Program-made: the position numbers and the translations under genes
Notes under the pieces: generated by a model
Database searches by the model: none
Told to the model about the DNA's origin: nothing
What the model saw: the letters and a program-made list of their open reading frames with translations, nothing else
In this document: positions 38,300 to 50,452 of the stretch, one piece after another
Numbering within the stretch: the first letter of the stretch is position 1
Layout of the letters: every line of letters begins with the position of its first letter
From: Timema cristinae
Taxonomy: Eukaryota > Arthropoda > Insecta > Phasmatodea > Timematidae
Direction of reading: 5' to 3'
NCBI GenBank assembly: GCA_039000515.1
Contig: JBCFYV010000012.1
Span: 13,600,200-13,664,199 of the forward strand
Length of the DNA: 64,000 bases

Positions 38300-38515
38300 T
38301 ACCCGTTTAGGCTATAAAAACAAATTGATTACTATAGTGATATAGGGATGAATAAGGTAGAATTTTAGAGGAAGTTTAGACAGATATTTGTGGTGAGCAA
38401 GTGTGAAAAACCCATAAAGTACATTTATCCATGATTTTAACTCCGATCTACCCAACATCGGCAATCAAGTATATAATACAAATGTTGCGTTAGAGTTAGA
38501 CCAAATAGCCGCCAA
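38300..38515 (-). mobile_element. SINE-B copy, diverged
   Basis: Minus-strand order: TTGGCGGCTATTTGGTCTAA head, GATTGCCGATGTTGGGTAGA, TCGGAGTTAAAATCATGG (worn B box), TTTTTCACACTTGCTCACCA, TAAAATTCTACCTTATTCAT and CCCTATATCACTATAG, with a worn tail. Confidence 0.7.
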
Positions 38516-41289
38516 TGCTGGTTAATGTGAAGACATAATAAGTTAAAGATTTTTTACTCATATAACTATTAAGAGAAGTTTAAAAATGTCTTAATGTAAT
38601 TTTAAATAAATAAATTATGCATAGCATTGATACGTATTCTGAAAGTTATAAAGTTACAGCATTATTGTTCAATACAAATATACCTTTTCTAGTAACATTA
38701 CTTTAGTTCGTGGTTGTATGACTTTATGTACTTGCAAATTGTCTTAAACAAATAATTTCTCTTTTATTTATTGAAATTAAAATATTGTCAGTTATAATGC
38801 TTAAACACTCTTGTTAAGGCGATTGCACCTTTCCATTTGGCGTGGAAATGTTGAGCCGTGGGAACAAACGTTTATCTTCAAGAATTTTTACTGTTTTGAC
38901 ATTTTCTTTCCGGAAACATTTTGTTCAAGAATAAAAGCATGTTGATAAATTTATACTTTTGACAGTATATACACACCTATATAATTTTTACACTGATCAA
39001 ATATCGATAAAATTAACATTTTTCAAAACTGCTGGCATCATAACAAAAAATAAGAAAAAGTATCAATTAATAAACATCGATACATTATCTTAGAAGGGGT
39101 GTTGAGAATATTACTATAAAAATTTCACTCGTTCTCGAGAAAACTAATATTTCCAAACGTATGATTTCTCCACAAGACATGTCTGGTAGCTAGCGCCATC
39201 TATGGTTTCCGTGATCCATCTGTTCTTGTTGGCGCGGACGGATACTTTGATCGGTTTTGAAGCCACGCCTCACCCCTCACCCTCCCAACCACCATCCCAT
39301 AAAATAAGTTTTAGACTTGCACTTGACAGGGCCAAGGGCCTTAATAGAGCAACTATTCCTTTTTAGCAGGTTTTGAAAAAAGCTATGTGTAAAACTCCTC
39401 ATGACACATAATTAACGTAATCTTATCAAAAATGTACTGAGGGTAGAATCAATATGCTGAATATTTCCCGATATCACTAGACTTAGGGTGGAATGAAAGA
39501 ATACAAGGGTTAAAGTCTGCTTTTTTTCTAGCTTGAAGAGCCAAAAATATTATTGGCAAATATTTAAAAAAAAAATCTATAGTAGAATTATTTATTTTAA
39601 CTTACTACACATAAAAATCTGACGAGTTTTTGAATATTTGTCATCGGCATCGTTGAATTGGACCATAATCTTCCAAAATTAGTATAAAAATGTTTGTCCA
39701 GATTCTACGATGCCTATGACAGACATAAAAACAGGCTTTGGAGAAAACAATGAGTAAGAACCAATCCAAGCATAGAGGATTATACTGAAGAAATATTAAG
39801 ATTTAATTTATCCAAAAAATGGTTTAGGTAAAAATGTGCACATTTATTATCCACATTATTTTCCAGTCCAACTTAATGATCTATATACTACTAACGGGAA
39901 ATTAATATTAATAAAATATTTTGGCTTCACAATAGGGGGAAAAAAGTGCCAATACATTAAACTCTTATAACTCTAATTTGAACGAATGAGAATTTATATT
40001 CAAATATAACTGATATTAAGCTGCTCTTCACATAACATTAAAATATATTTTTAGTCACACACTGTATATTTTACAGCTGGCCTGAAATACACATTGACGG
40101 AAGCCTGGTTTATGTCTGAGTTGTTTTTTGTTTGTTTTTTTACCAGAACTTTTATTGTTGGATCTGGAGAATTTCTTCCGTCTGGTGTTTATGGGCACAT
40201 TCATCTTGGAAATGTGTAGTGGACAGAGTGGGCCGGCTTCCGTGACGCACGTTTGATTAAGAATAGTAGAAAGATGGAGAGAGAAAGAGCCATGAAAATA
40301 AAGAGAAGAAAAAATGGAGGAATACAAGTAAAATTCTGACGTAATTAAAATTACAGATGTTAATTAATAACGAGGGAGAGAATATATATCAAATTATCAC
40401 CCCTAGTCCACCACCCCTCTAGAAAAAATATATCATAACCTTGTGAAAGGGGTGGGTGCAATTATTTAAACATTTATTTTCCTTACACCCTATGAAGCAT
40501 ATTAAAATAAACTGGGATATTAATTGAATTCTAGTTTTAGCAATAAAGTGCAACATATTTTAGTGACGCAAAATATTTTATTCATAATATAAATAAAATA
40601 AGAATAATTATTAATTTATAACTTAGCTTTGATAAAAATAGTGAAATTGATAAAAAAAATCACTAATAAAATTTACAATTAATTAACATATTTTATTAAA
40701 CATCTTTTAAATTTAATGATTTATGTTACAGATGTACCAAAATAGTTTTAATGCAATAAATACTTATTAGTGCTTATTAATACTAACCTGAACACAAAAT
40801 AAATTATCATATTTCTCAAATAACATAAACCATATTAATATTATACGTACTAAGACCCATCAGCAAGAAATGAGAGAGCAATAGTAATCAATTTTGGAAA
40901 ATTTTCTTTCTTATGACCCCACCAAAAAATGTTAGCGAGTAATAATGCGAGTAATAATCGAGGAAAAATAATTATAGATTAATTTGTAAATGTGCTTACA
41001 GAATATAAAAATAGTCTAATAACTATAGTTTTAAAATGTGTGGAGCCTAATTACATTTTAATAAATTTATATATATATATATATTGTAAAATGTGTAATA
41101 CAGTTTAGCATTTAAAGCAGGGGTTCTATCCACGACCATCAAAATATTACTTCTCATCTGAATTTGATATGCAAAATAGATATTTCAAAGTTTTATATTT
41201 TAATAGGTATTTATATTTTTAAACACTTATAAACATACCCTATCTGGCAACAGTGTGTGTTTATTTATTTTTTACTACTCAAACGCGAA
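38516..41289. other. AT-rich DNA with a small GC-richer patch at 39180-39310
   Basis: The patch includes TAGCGCCATCTA (39191-39202), whose reverse complement contains the core of the CTCF binding motif, and C-rich sequence (CACGCCTCACCCCTCACCCT). The open frame at 40055-40327 (minus, 90 codons) is not recognisable. Nothing else was found. Confidence 0.4.
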
Positions 41290-41610
41290 CAGGACACACG
41301 GTTCCCTAGAAACACTACCTTGTAAAGCGGGCGGTTCGTGGGAAGGAAAGATAAAAAGAGTGAATGTGGTATTGGAACACACGACAATATTCTGTATTAC
41401 ATATTCTAGTTGCGGCTGCTACTAATGATTGTCCTGGTTTCGGTTACGGCCCCCTACTATGTACTCCACCAGCCCTCTTCACCCCTACTCATGGCCGCAC
41501 CAACACCCTCTCCCCTTCGCCAGCCCACCTAAACCAACCTTCGCTCCTCCTTCCCCTTAACCCCCACAACGTGGCCGATGGAATGGTAAAGGTTTGATTA
41601 CTGATACGCA
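41290..41610 (+). other. C-rich island; possible exon or regulatory DNA
   Basis: This is the most GC-rich stretch of its neighbourhood, with a 77-codon open frame (41364-41597) that is rich in Pro, Leu and Thr after residue 30. A polypyrimidine-poor acceptor (TATTCTAG before 41411) and a donor-like ATG/GTAAAG (about 41585-41592) would define an exon of about 175 bp. I do not recognise the peptide, and C-rich sequence alone could give the frame. Confidence 0.25.
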
Positions 41611-41819
41611 TCTTTTCACAGAAACACACCCAAACAAGTATACCGATGAAAGGTTAATGTCTAAGTAGCCTATAAATAATCACATATAAATGACTTATTT
41701 GTTCATATTGAGTAGTTTATTAAAGAAATATGTCCCTGGTAGTGTTAAATATGTATTTATAGGCCAAAGCACACAAAACTTTGGGCCTAAAGTACCTTTC
41801 AATCTGTTTTGTTATTATT

Positions 41820-41965
41820 TAGAGATTATAATAAATTATTATCCGTTTGAATATTAATTATAGTTGTTTGAAGGGAATAAGAAGCTAGAATTTAGACGAA
41901 ACTTACTAGAATTTGCGGGGAGCAGGAGTGATAAACAGTATTGAAAATCACCCTCTTCAGCAATA
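41820..41965 (-). mobile_element. SINE-B fragment
   Basis: Read on the minus strand, it shows only the body signatures (GCTCCCCGCAAATTCTAGTA, AGTTTCGTCTAAATTCTAGC, TTCTTATTCCC). Head and tail are not recognisable. Confidence 0.45.
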
Positions 41966-42214
41966 AAAGTTTAAAAACATTAATCTACGACAGTGTCACG
42001 GAGGAAACTAAATTAAACCCCATCAGTGGAGAGGAAAAAAGGCAAAAGGCTCATCTGGTCAGACCTGCTAGGGACAGTGAGATTTGGGCTTACATGCAAG
42101 TTGGGTGAATTGCAATTTATTGTTTCATAAATATTTTCACACGTTCTCTTCACGCAATGGGAGTGTATATCCCAGTCCCCAAACTAGTTTAGCAGAGGGC
42201 TACACTAATACTTG

Positions 42215-42330
42215 TTTGAGTTATAAGCCCATGTAATAGTTACGATAATATTTTAGGAACTAGGAACGTTAGACTAAGAGGAAGTTTACTAGTATTTGCG
42301 TGGAGAGAGCGAGAGTTGAAAAATATTTAT
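42215..42330 (-). mobile_element. SINE-B fragment
   Basis: The minus strand reads CAACTCTCGCTCTCTCCACG, CAAATACTAGTAAACTTCCT, CTTAGTCTAACG and then a worn tail with TTACATGGGCTTATAAC. It corresponds to the body and start of the tail. Confidence 0.5.
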
Positions 42331-44385
42331 GTAAAATATATATCTGTTTGTATATGGATGACTGCATTATTGACGGAAGTAAATGATATAATTAAAACAA
42401 GAAAACTGCTCAAGTTAAAGAATGTTAAAAGCATGAATGAACTAACTTCAGAAAACACAGATCGACAAGCCATAGTAATCAAATCCATTGTAGGAGTCAA
42501 AACATAATCCTCAAAACAAAATGATTGACATTAAATAGGATTGGATATAAACGAATTAAGAAAAAAACACATGTTGCATTGAAGGCTACTAAATTACCCA
42601 TTCGGTAGCAATAAATGAAACACTCCTTCATATAGAGAGAATAACAGAATAATAGCCTGACATAAATATAGGTTGGTTTGGCTTGAGTAGATTTGTTTTT
42701 CATCTGAAATAGACAACAGTGATACATATCAGGGTTTTAACTCTAACTCTTATATAGATTCTAACACATCTGATTCTGATTCCGAAAGTCAACCTGAATC
42801 TCAGCCTTAACCTTATCAGTAGGTTTAAATTGATGGGGGTATTGAGCTGGAACAGATAAGTTATTAAATAAGAAAAAAAGAGTAACTGGCAAATCAATGT
42901 GGAAAAATAATTAAATCAAATTGTTAAGGAACTAAGGCAAAAGCTATTTCCCTCTCAAAGACTAATATAAATTTTGATGCAAATAAATTGAGAAAACATC
43001 AGGATTAAAATGTAGGATAAATTTGTGAAAAAAATAAATGAGTATTACCGAAAAAAAGTGGAAAAATTGGAGTTATAAGGTATGTAACCCATCAGGACAA
43101 ATTTATTAAACTTATAATACGTGTCCATAGTAAGATCTGCTAAGAAAAGAAATAAATTGTTTATAGTGTAATGAAATTTTACATCAGAAGAAAATGGTTT
43201 TTGGAGATGAAAACACGTGTTATCTTTTCACATTATAGTTACTATTAATTTCATTGGGGACACCTTACATTGTTTTAAAAATGGGATACACCGAATTTTA
43301 TTATGTTTTAAAACTTGCATTAATGATACGTATGACCACTTCAACAAATATTAAAACTTGTAAAAATCGGAGACACAAAAGTCATGACATGTGAAAAGAG
43401 AAAACTAACATCGTATTCAGATTATGGTTTCAAGAAAGCAATCGTTGCAAGACCAGACCTACGGTGGTAAAAGATAGGTAGTATGATGTTGAATTAAAAC
43501 AGGTTTTCACAGAAAAATGGTCTTTAAGAAATGTAAACCTTAATACTTAATTAAGTGCAAAGATATACCTAATTAATCGTTTGAATACTATAAATATATT
43601 TGTGGATAATACTAATATTTCTTAGTACTTAAGAGTAATATTTTTGTACTTTGTTACAATTAAAAGTTTTGATGTTTGTGTGTGCTCAATATGGTCAAAT
43701 GTGTCATAGCATACAAAAATCAGTCTCATGGTATTGTTTCACAAATTGACATAAGTTCAAAAAGGGGTGAAAATAATCCCGATTAGGATTAGTTCTGATC
43801 AAACAAAATAATTTAACAGTTATATATCCGCTATGGAAAATACCAAAATGATAATTTAGTTTGAGTTTTAATTGCTTTAGCGTATTTAGCCATAAGCTTT
43901 TAAATCTGACTGTTTAGAATAAATGCAAGTTTTACCTCTGATATTATTTAAATCCCCTTCTTACATTCATATTTATATGTATTAAGTACTTTAAAATATC
44001 TATAACAATATATATTATTATTTAAACCTATTTACATCACAAGCATAGGTTATTTGGAAAACATAAGTTATATTTATCGAGTGGTTTAAAATAGATGTAA
44101 TAAAATAAATTATTAATTTAACCTATTAAATCTTTTATCATAGCTCAATTCTCAGGAGACACTAAGTGGGAATTAAGGCAGTAAACTACTGTATTTGTAT
44201 CACGAGTAAAAACATCTTTAAGCCATTGAACTACCTTTCAACTATGTAAAATACATCTTGAAACCCTAGGTTTCAAAATGTAATAGAATTGTTTAAATAT
44301 TAAAATTCTTCTTAATATTTAACATACTTTTCTTTTATATACAAAGGTTAATGTATGATTTGGTTTTGTTGGCTATATACACTCA
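42331..44385. other. AT-rich unique DNA, no gene seen
   Basis: Short chance frames only (42316-42507 plus; 42497-42897 minus). No family is recognisable. Confidence 0.5.
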
Positions 44386-44441
<56 letters not shown>

Positions 44442-44665
44442 TATTATTATTATTTAGCACCACGTCTTACTACCCGTTCGGGTTATACGCTTAAGTACTA
44501 ATTACACTAATGGATTAGGAATTGGGAAGGTTGAATTAAAGGAAGTGAACCCGCATTTGCGTGGAGGGAGAGTGGAAAACCATTTAGGAAAAACCACCCC
44601 CAGTTCACCCGACCGATATTCGAACCTCGATCTCCCCGTCCTCGGCAGTCGAGCTCCATTCATAT
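44386..44665 (-). mobile_element. SINE-B copy, well preserved, with long ATT tail
   Basis: On the plus strand about 22 ATT units (44386-44455) come first, which is the 3' tail in reverse. The shared tail AGCACCACGTCTTACTACCC and GTTCGGGTTATACGC follow. The body then reads TTAAGTACTAATTACACTAA, GTGAACCCGCATTTGCGTGG and AACCATTTAGGAAAAACCAC. The B box TCGAACCTCGATCTCCCCG and CGGCAGTCGAGCTCC come last. The tRNA head beyond this point is truncated. It is among the least worn copies and useful as a reference for the family. Confidence 0.9.
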
Positions 44666-45867
44666 ATTGACCCATGATTGGAATCTGTAGCTTTTATAAA
44701 TTATGTTTATCTGTCCCAAGACTAATTCAATATATTGAACATTGAAATTGTTTATAAACCACGTTTACCGAAATAAATGTTGTTTCTGGTATGGCATTTA
44801 TACATTTGTGGGATCATAATTTATTTGTATATTTAAGCTCAACACTTTAACTGCTAGATTTGTCCAAATTTCTAAAAGATATCCAGTCTATCATTCATTC
44901 ATGTTCCCCACTCATGCTCAAATATTTTCAGGTATCAATGGTTGATTCAGACTGACATTTTAAAAACTTTGTACTAATGAAAGTTTATTTGTAATCATTA
45001 CTTCAAACGCATCATAATTTAAAATAAAGTTTAGCTAATATAATCGTAAATTTGTGACTGTCTTTACATAAACCAAATCATTAAAATAACAATCACCATC
45101 TAAATACATATAGCTATGTAAAATTATTTTGATTTTATAATCCGAAGATTACACCAGTAGGTATCAGATTGGCTGGTATTAACTCTTAAAAAGCGAATGG
45201 TTCAAAGTTTATAAACAGTTGGTAACTAAATATCGAGGTATGCTGTTGTTTTTTTGTTACAAACGTGTCTATTTATAAGCTGACTTATGTTATTGACTCT
45301 AAGTGTGGTATTAATGTCAAGTTTAATACTTATACTTTCTATATGCATCCCTCCCTGATCGTTTTGCAGATAAAAAATGCAGGGAACCGTCGATTGGTTT
45401 ACATTTTTTGTTCAGATACTAGTGGAATTAGCATCGGGAGGAACGTGCTTGTTTTACGAAATTTCTTTGTTACCCGCACACAAACAACTTCCTAAACAAA
45501 TACCACTGAACATCATATTAAGTTTCGAAAGAAATGTTTTAAATATAGGAGTTAGAAATATTTGAACAAATTATATACATATTTTCGCGTTTATCTTTAT
45601 TAAATCCAATACTTTTCTAATGTTATAAAAACATAAACTTTACTTAAAAACTACTATGATTACCAAATATATGAACAGGTGGAACTCATTTAGCTAAACA
45701 AAAAATGGTATGTATTGATTCCCTACTGAAACTTGATTATTAATGAGCTACTACTTTATTGAAGATTGATTATGGTTGTCGAGTGGTATAAATCTCAGGC
45801 TCATTTAATCTGGTTTACCGATAAAAAAGTTATCTTTCAACTCTCAGTTATGAATATTTACACAAAT
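44666..45867. other. AT-rich unique DNA, no gene seen
   Basis: Two overlapping plus-strand open frames (45265-45495 and 45377-45565) have no recognisable product. Confidence 0.5.
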
Positions 45868-45955
45868 TATTATTAAATGGTTTCCACTCCTCTTCCACGC
45901 CAATTCCAGTATATTTTCTCTAAAACTCTAGCTTCTTAATCCAAAATCCTATTAG
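45868..45955 (+). mobile_element. SINE-B body fragment
   Basis: AAATGGTTTCCACTCCTCTT, CCACGCCAATTCCAGTATA and TTTTCTCTAAAACTCTAGCT match the middle of SINE-B. Head and tail are absent. Confidence 0.5.
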
Positions 45956-46314
45956 GGAAATTAATATTTATGGGCAAAAACTCAAAAGGGTAGTGAGAAG
46001 TATTGAAATATTAAATTGAAGTATTAAATTTAATCAAATGTGCTTATAATTTCAATGAATCCTGTTTATTAGTCAATACGTCTATTTTTAATTTTAGCAG
46101 GAACAGCTCCCTAGGATGGTAAAAAAAATACAAACAAATAATTTACTCATATAAAAAAAGAAGATAAACTAATAGTTACGTATTTATATTGAATTTAATA
46201 TCTGATACTTTATTATTTTTATGGTCACAAACATATCTTCAATACAGAAGGGCTTAAAATTTAAACATGTAAAGGGAACAATGGAATTTAAGATAATCTC
46301 TTGGACTAGATTTT
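45956..46314. other. AT-rich unique DNA, nothing seen
   Basis: No gene, RNA or repeat recognised. Confidence 0.55.
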
Positions 46315-46552
46315 TTTAGCGCCACATATTACTACTCATTCTGGCTTTACGCTTGTGTAATAATTAGGCTAAAAAGCTAGGGATGAGGAAAGCTGAGTTT
46401 GGAGGAATTGTACTCGCATTTTCGGGGAGAGAGAGTGTGAAATTTTTTTTAGGGAAAACCGTCCTCAATACACCCAACTAGCATTGAACCACTATCTCCT
46501 TATTAACAGCAGTCTACTATATTGTGAGAGTAGCACCTTAGATAATCTAGCA
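46315..46552 (-). mobile_element. SINE-B copy, nearly full length
   Basis: The plus strand shows the tail AGCGCCACATATTACTACTC and ATTCTGGCTTTACGC. The body follows (GGGATGAGGAAAGCTGAGTT, CGGGGAGAGAGAGTGTGAAA, TTAGGGAAAACCGTCC). The worn B box is CATTGAACCACTATCTCC and the head end is GAGAGTAGCACCTTAGATAA, then TCTAGCAACCA. No ATT tail remains and target duplications are not visible. Confidence 0.82.
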
Positions 46553-48779
46553 ACCATAATGGGTAGTTAGAATACTAAAACACATATTGTTGAACCAAAC
46601 TTACATTTCTCACGGTTACGGCTTTATTTCACTTAAGTATAATGTATGTAAATACAACCTCTGTACAAAGAGAATTTCCCAAACCAACTATTGTTTGCTC
46701 AGGTTGTGTTTCTAATGGTTTTAGTTAGCTAACGAAAACATGATGACTCAAAACTATGGAATAAGCTATGTGTGACCGTAAGCACTGTGTATAAACATCA
46801 ACAGTCCAAGACAAAGCTTTCCGACTACATTATAATTTCAAGCTGTCTTATAAAAAATATAGCACTCTTGTATTTAAATGAAAATAAATATGAACATAAG
46901 AGTTAAAATGAACATAAGAGTTGGTTTTTCATAATAATACATTTAATAATCATGTTAAATATTAATTATCTTTGAAAAAGTATACTATGGAAATATTATA
47001 ATTTTGAAATTAACTCAAAGTTAAAACTAAATAATTGTTTAATCTTATATTCACCTTGAGAACCAAACCAAAAACCTTTCCCTTATCAAACGGTCATCAA
47101 TTATTTATCTCAAACATTAAACTAGTCTTATAATTGGATACTATTTTAAAATATCAAGTGTGTTCATTACATGTCTTTATTGTTCTTGGATTGATTGAGT
47201 AGCCATGCCCTTTTTGGGTGTTCCATTTGTATCCATATATATTATATGTACTGGTATTTAACTATATTTATTAATAACACAATATTTACACACTTATAAA
47301 TATAGACTTTATATATAATGTAGTAAAGCCTCGGCTATTGATAGTGTATATTTATTTATCGATACGTCTACAGATATATACACTTTCACGTAACTAAACA
47401 TATGTGGATCATCCATTAAATATATAATTATAACGAAACTCTGCCTGAAGTGATACAGCGAGTGTTTGCATCCACCCATCACAGAGGTGTGTTTTGGCAA
47501 CCATGTGGTGAAAAGGGTTGGTTGGAAGGGTAGTGAGGGAAGGGGTGGGTTGGAATGGTATCGCTTAGGGAAGTGAGTTAGAAGGGGAGAAGAGGAACGA
47601 AGGAGAGCAGATCCAGTAATACTAACGAGGGAGGCTGTTTCGACCAACTTCGATCGCTAAACGAATGATGACTGCTAAAAACGAATAGAAGTAGAGAGAG
47701 ATAGAGAGAGAGAGGCCTCACGTACAGATGAATAGAAGAAGAGAAATGCCAGTGGACTAAAAGACAGTGTCAGGCAAATAAAATAAAGGGAAGAAAAGTA
47801 AAGAGAAAATTACTAATAGTGTAAAAAATAAAGTTATAGTGTTCAGAGACAAAATGGAGAGAGATTACTTGATGCCTCTGCTACATTTAATTTATTTTAG
47901 TAATGTGATGGTGGTAAATACTAGTTCCCGTGAAAGGATGAAGTATTTTTTACTTATATCTTTGATAGTAGTTAATAGTGTACCATGTTATGGGACTGGA
48001 AATTTAGTGTGTTTTTTACATTTACTGTGAATAATAGTTTCTTTTATCATAATAATTTATATTTAATATTACTTTTGATGCAACTCAGATTTTCGAAATA
48101 ATATATACTTAACGTTGGAGCATATTTCGATAACAGTTTAAACTACAATCTGAGGTATATGTGAATAACATATTTTGACAGTTATAAAAACTACAAAGAC
48201 CATTTTATACATCAAGTTATGTGAGTTTGAGCTGTCACATTTTACAGATAATATCAATATATATATATATGCGTGTCTGAGCTACATCACTCATTGTCCA
48301 GATTAGGGGAAGATTAGCCAGTACTAATGTACCGTTTCTCAGGGGACACCCGAACATATTAAACGTACATCCTTTTCCCTGGAGGCTCTTTCCATGTCCC
48401 GATGAGATGAGGTGGTGATGATAGTAGAAATGAATGTGTGGAACCAGTAGAAATTCTTAAACCTAACTTAAGCCTAACTAACCAAGCTCTGGTGACCATT
48501 GGTATAATTCCCCTTTCAGGATAATTCCCCATCGTATCAGCCTAGAATAGGACCACAGGACCTTCAGGTTTGAAACCAGTTAACTGTTTCCTCTGACCTT
48601 ATATCTATGAAATAGCTCTAATATTGAATAATATATTATCATTATAGATCTGAAAATGTATTTAATTTTAACTTTCAAATGTTATTTGCCAATAAAGTTA
48701 TTCTATAGGATATATTTGTGCACCACAACTTATTACCAGGACGGTCTCCTTGTATATTTATTTTAATGAAGAAGATAGA
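46553..48779. other. AT-rich DNA with a GC-richer patch at 47440-47715
   Basis: The patch (GTTGGTTGGAAGGGTAGTGA, GGGGTGGGTTGG, then a GA repeat near 47691-47714) carries a 112-codon minus-strand open frame (47309-47647) that I do not recognise. 48280-48600 is also GC-richer, ends in GACCTTCAGGTTTGAAACCA (resembling a B box) and may be a worn SINE of another type. Confidence 0.4.
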
Positions 48780-48942
48780 TTTTAAAATAAATATAGCCAC
48801 ATTCTTGTTGAAAATGATAGTGAGAAACAATACAGGAAAAATCTCCCTGAGTAGGACCCAACAATGACTCGAACCTCAGCGTCCCCATAATTGCCAATCT
48901 AATATGTTGCTCGAATCACACAGTAGACCATACGACCACCAA
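48780..48942 (-). mobile_element. SINE-B fragment, head and B box
   Basis: On the minus strand: TGGTGGTCGTATGGTCTACT head, GCAACATATTAGATTGGCAA, then a good B box GCTGAGGTTCGAGTCATTG. A diverged body follows. It shares the B-box flank ACGCTGAGGTTCGAGTCA with the copy at 50337-50452. Confidence 0.65.
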
Positions 48943-48987
48943 TGTGTATCTTAAATACTATAAACTTGATATTTAATACAAAGATAC

Positions 48988-49205
48988 CCGGTTAAGTGGC
49001 TGCATGGTCTAAGACGCTACTCTTACAGCTCTTTAGAATGACGATAATGGGAAGATCGTGGCTCGATACCAGTTAGGTGTAATTAATTCCCACTTTCTTT
49101 CCACACAAATGCGGGTACATGTTCTCTAAATTCACCTTTCCTCATCCCTAACTCATTAGTGTAACTAGTATATAAGCGTATAACCCGAATATGTGGTGTT
49201 ATAAA
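48988..49205 (+). mobile_element. SINE-B copy, nearly full length
   Basis: Head GTTAAGTGGCTGCATGGTCT plus AAGACGCTACTCTTACA (tRNA-Leu/Ser-like A box), then AGATCGTGGCTCGATACCAG (B box) and TTCCCACTTTCTTTCCACAC. Next come AAATGCGGGTACATGTTCTC, CACCTTTCCTCATCCC, ATTAGTGTAACTAGTATATA and the tail GCGTATAACCCGAATATGTG. It lies back to back with the fragment at 48780-48942. Confidence 0.85.
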
Positions 49206-50336
49206 GACACATTTAAAAGATCGTTTGAATGGCGTTCATTTAGTATGACTGACAAGGTTTAAGTTGAATGCAACAAGTTAAGATTATTTCACTTTGTAGT
49301 TTCCATTTAAATATAATTAACTTTAATAAACTATCTACAAATAAGTTTATTATTTTGAAAGTATTTGTTTAAAAACAAGTTGAAACATTATTGATTGCCT
49401 CAGCTCACTCTGAAGTCAGAGTATAATTTAAAGATGCATAGCCAACAAATTTACCAGGTCACAGATAATTAATGCAAACTTTTTAAAATTAATTAAAATA
49501 CGATTTGATAGAGGGTGCACTTAATGGATTGCTACTTGGCAAGGGTCGACAACAAGTCGATTTCGTGGTAGTTTTTATTTAATCACGCAAGAAAGATACC
49601 TTTTCATTAAAAGTCACTGATAAAGTTTATCAAGTAGGCCTACTTAAAAATAATATATCCAATACTTTCAAAAAATATATCAAGTACTTACAGAAAATTT
49701 AGGAGTAAGCAAAGTAGTTATTTGGTCATAGTAAGTAATGCTAAAAGAAAATTAATAAATATTAATATAACAATAAACATTTTATTTACTCTTTATTTTT
49801 TATATAAGGGTGTAAAAATACACTTTTGAGAAAATGTTACATTTTAGTGTATTATGTATATAGAAAATAATAAGCTAAAATAGAGTAGAAAAATATGAAT
49901 ACTGCGGGAATTTAAAGAGCGTATCAGTCGATTGTGGGATAAAAAGGCTGACAAACTTTGATATACTTAATATTTCTTATATTTTTTTGCAGATGGAAAA
50001 CGCACTCTCGTTGACGTGAAGAGAGTGGGTGGAAAAATTAAAATAATCAAACACATACCTGATAGGTCAGACACAGGGACTAAACTATTCCAAGTATATC
50101 TTGTCTGGTTGGTAGGTGAAGGGTAGGTCAGGTATCCAATTCTGGTTAAGTGTTCTGAGGTTAGTTCATCCTAAATGGTTCTATCCACAACCAATAAGCA
50201 AATGCGTATCAATTTCGTCTACATTCTACCATTCTCACTCAATTAATGTTATTAAATGTGTGTAGTATTTACAGCTAGTAAGACGCGATAAAATAGTTAA
50301 ATAAATCAGATCATCAACCCCAAATCCCCTATGAAG
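49206..50336. other. AT-rich unique DNA, no gene seen
   Basis: No gene, RNA or transposon recognised. Confidence 0.55.
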
Positions 50337-50452
50337 GATTAGAACCATTACCTCACCTTAGACCGTGGGACTACAAGTACAGATACAGACGGGCACGCTG
50401 AGGTTCGAGTCAATTGCGAGAGTGACGTCTTAGACCATCTGGCCACTGAGAG
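50337..50452 (-). mobile_element. SINE-B-like head fragment
   Basis: The minus strand begins CTCAGTGGCCAGATGGTCTA, AGACGTCACTCTCGCAATTG and continues ACTCGAACCTCAGCGTG. A second tRNA-like word (CCACGGTCTAAGGTGAGG, then GGTTCTAATCC) follows within 60 bp, so two worn heads may be joined here. Confidence 0.55.

Noticed and set aside
47309..47647. 112-codon minus-strand frame
   Set aside because: Arises from a purine-rich patch. No domain, no signal peptide and no convincing splice sites.
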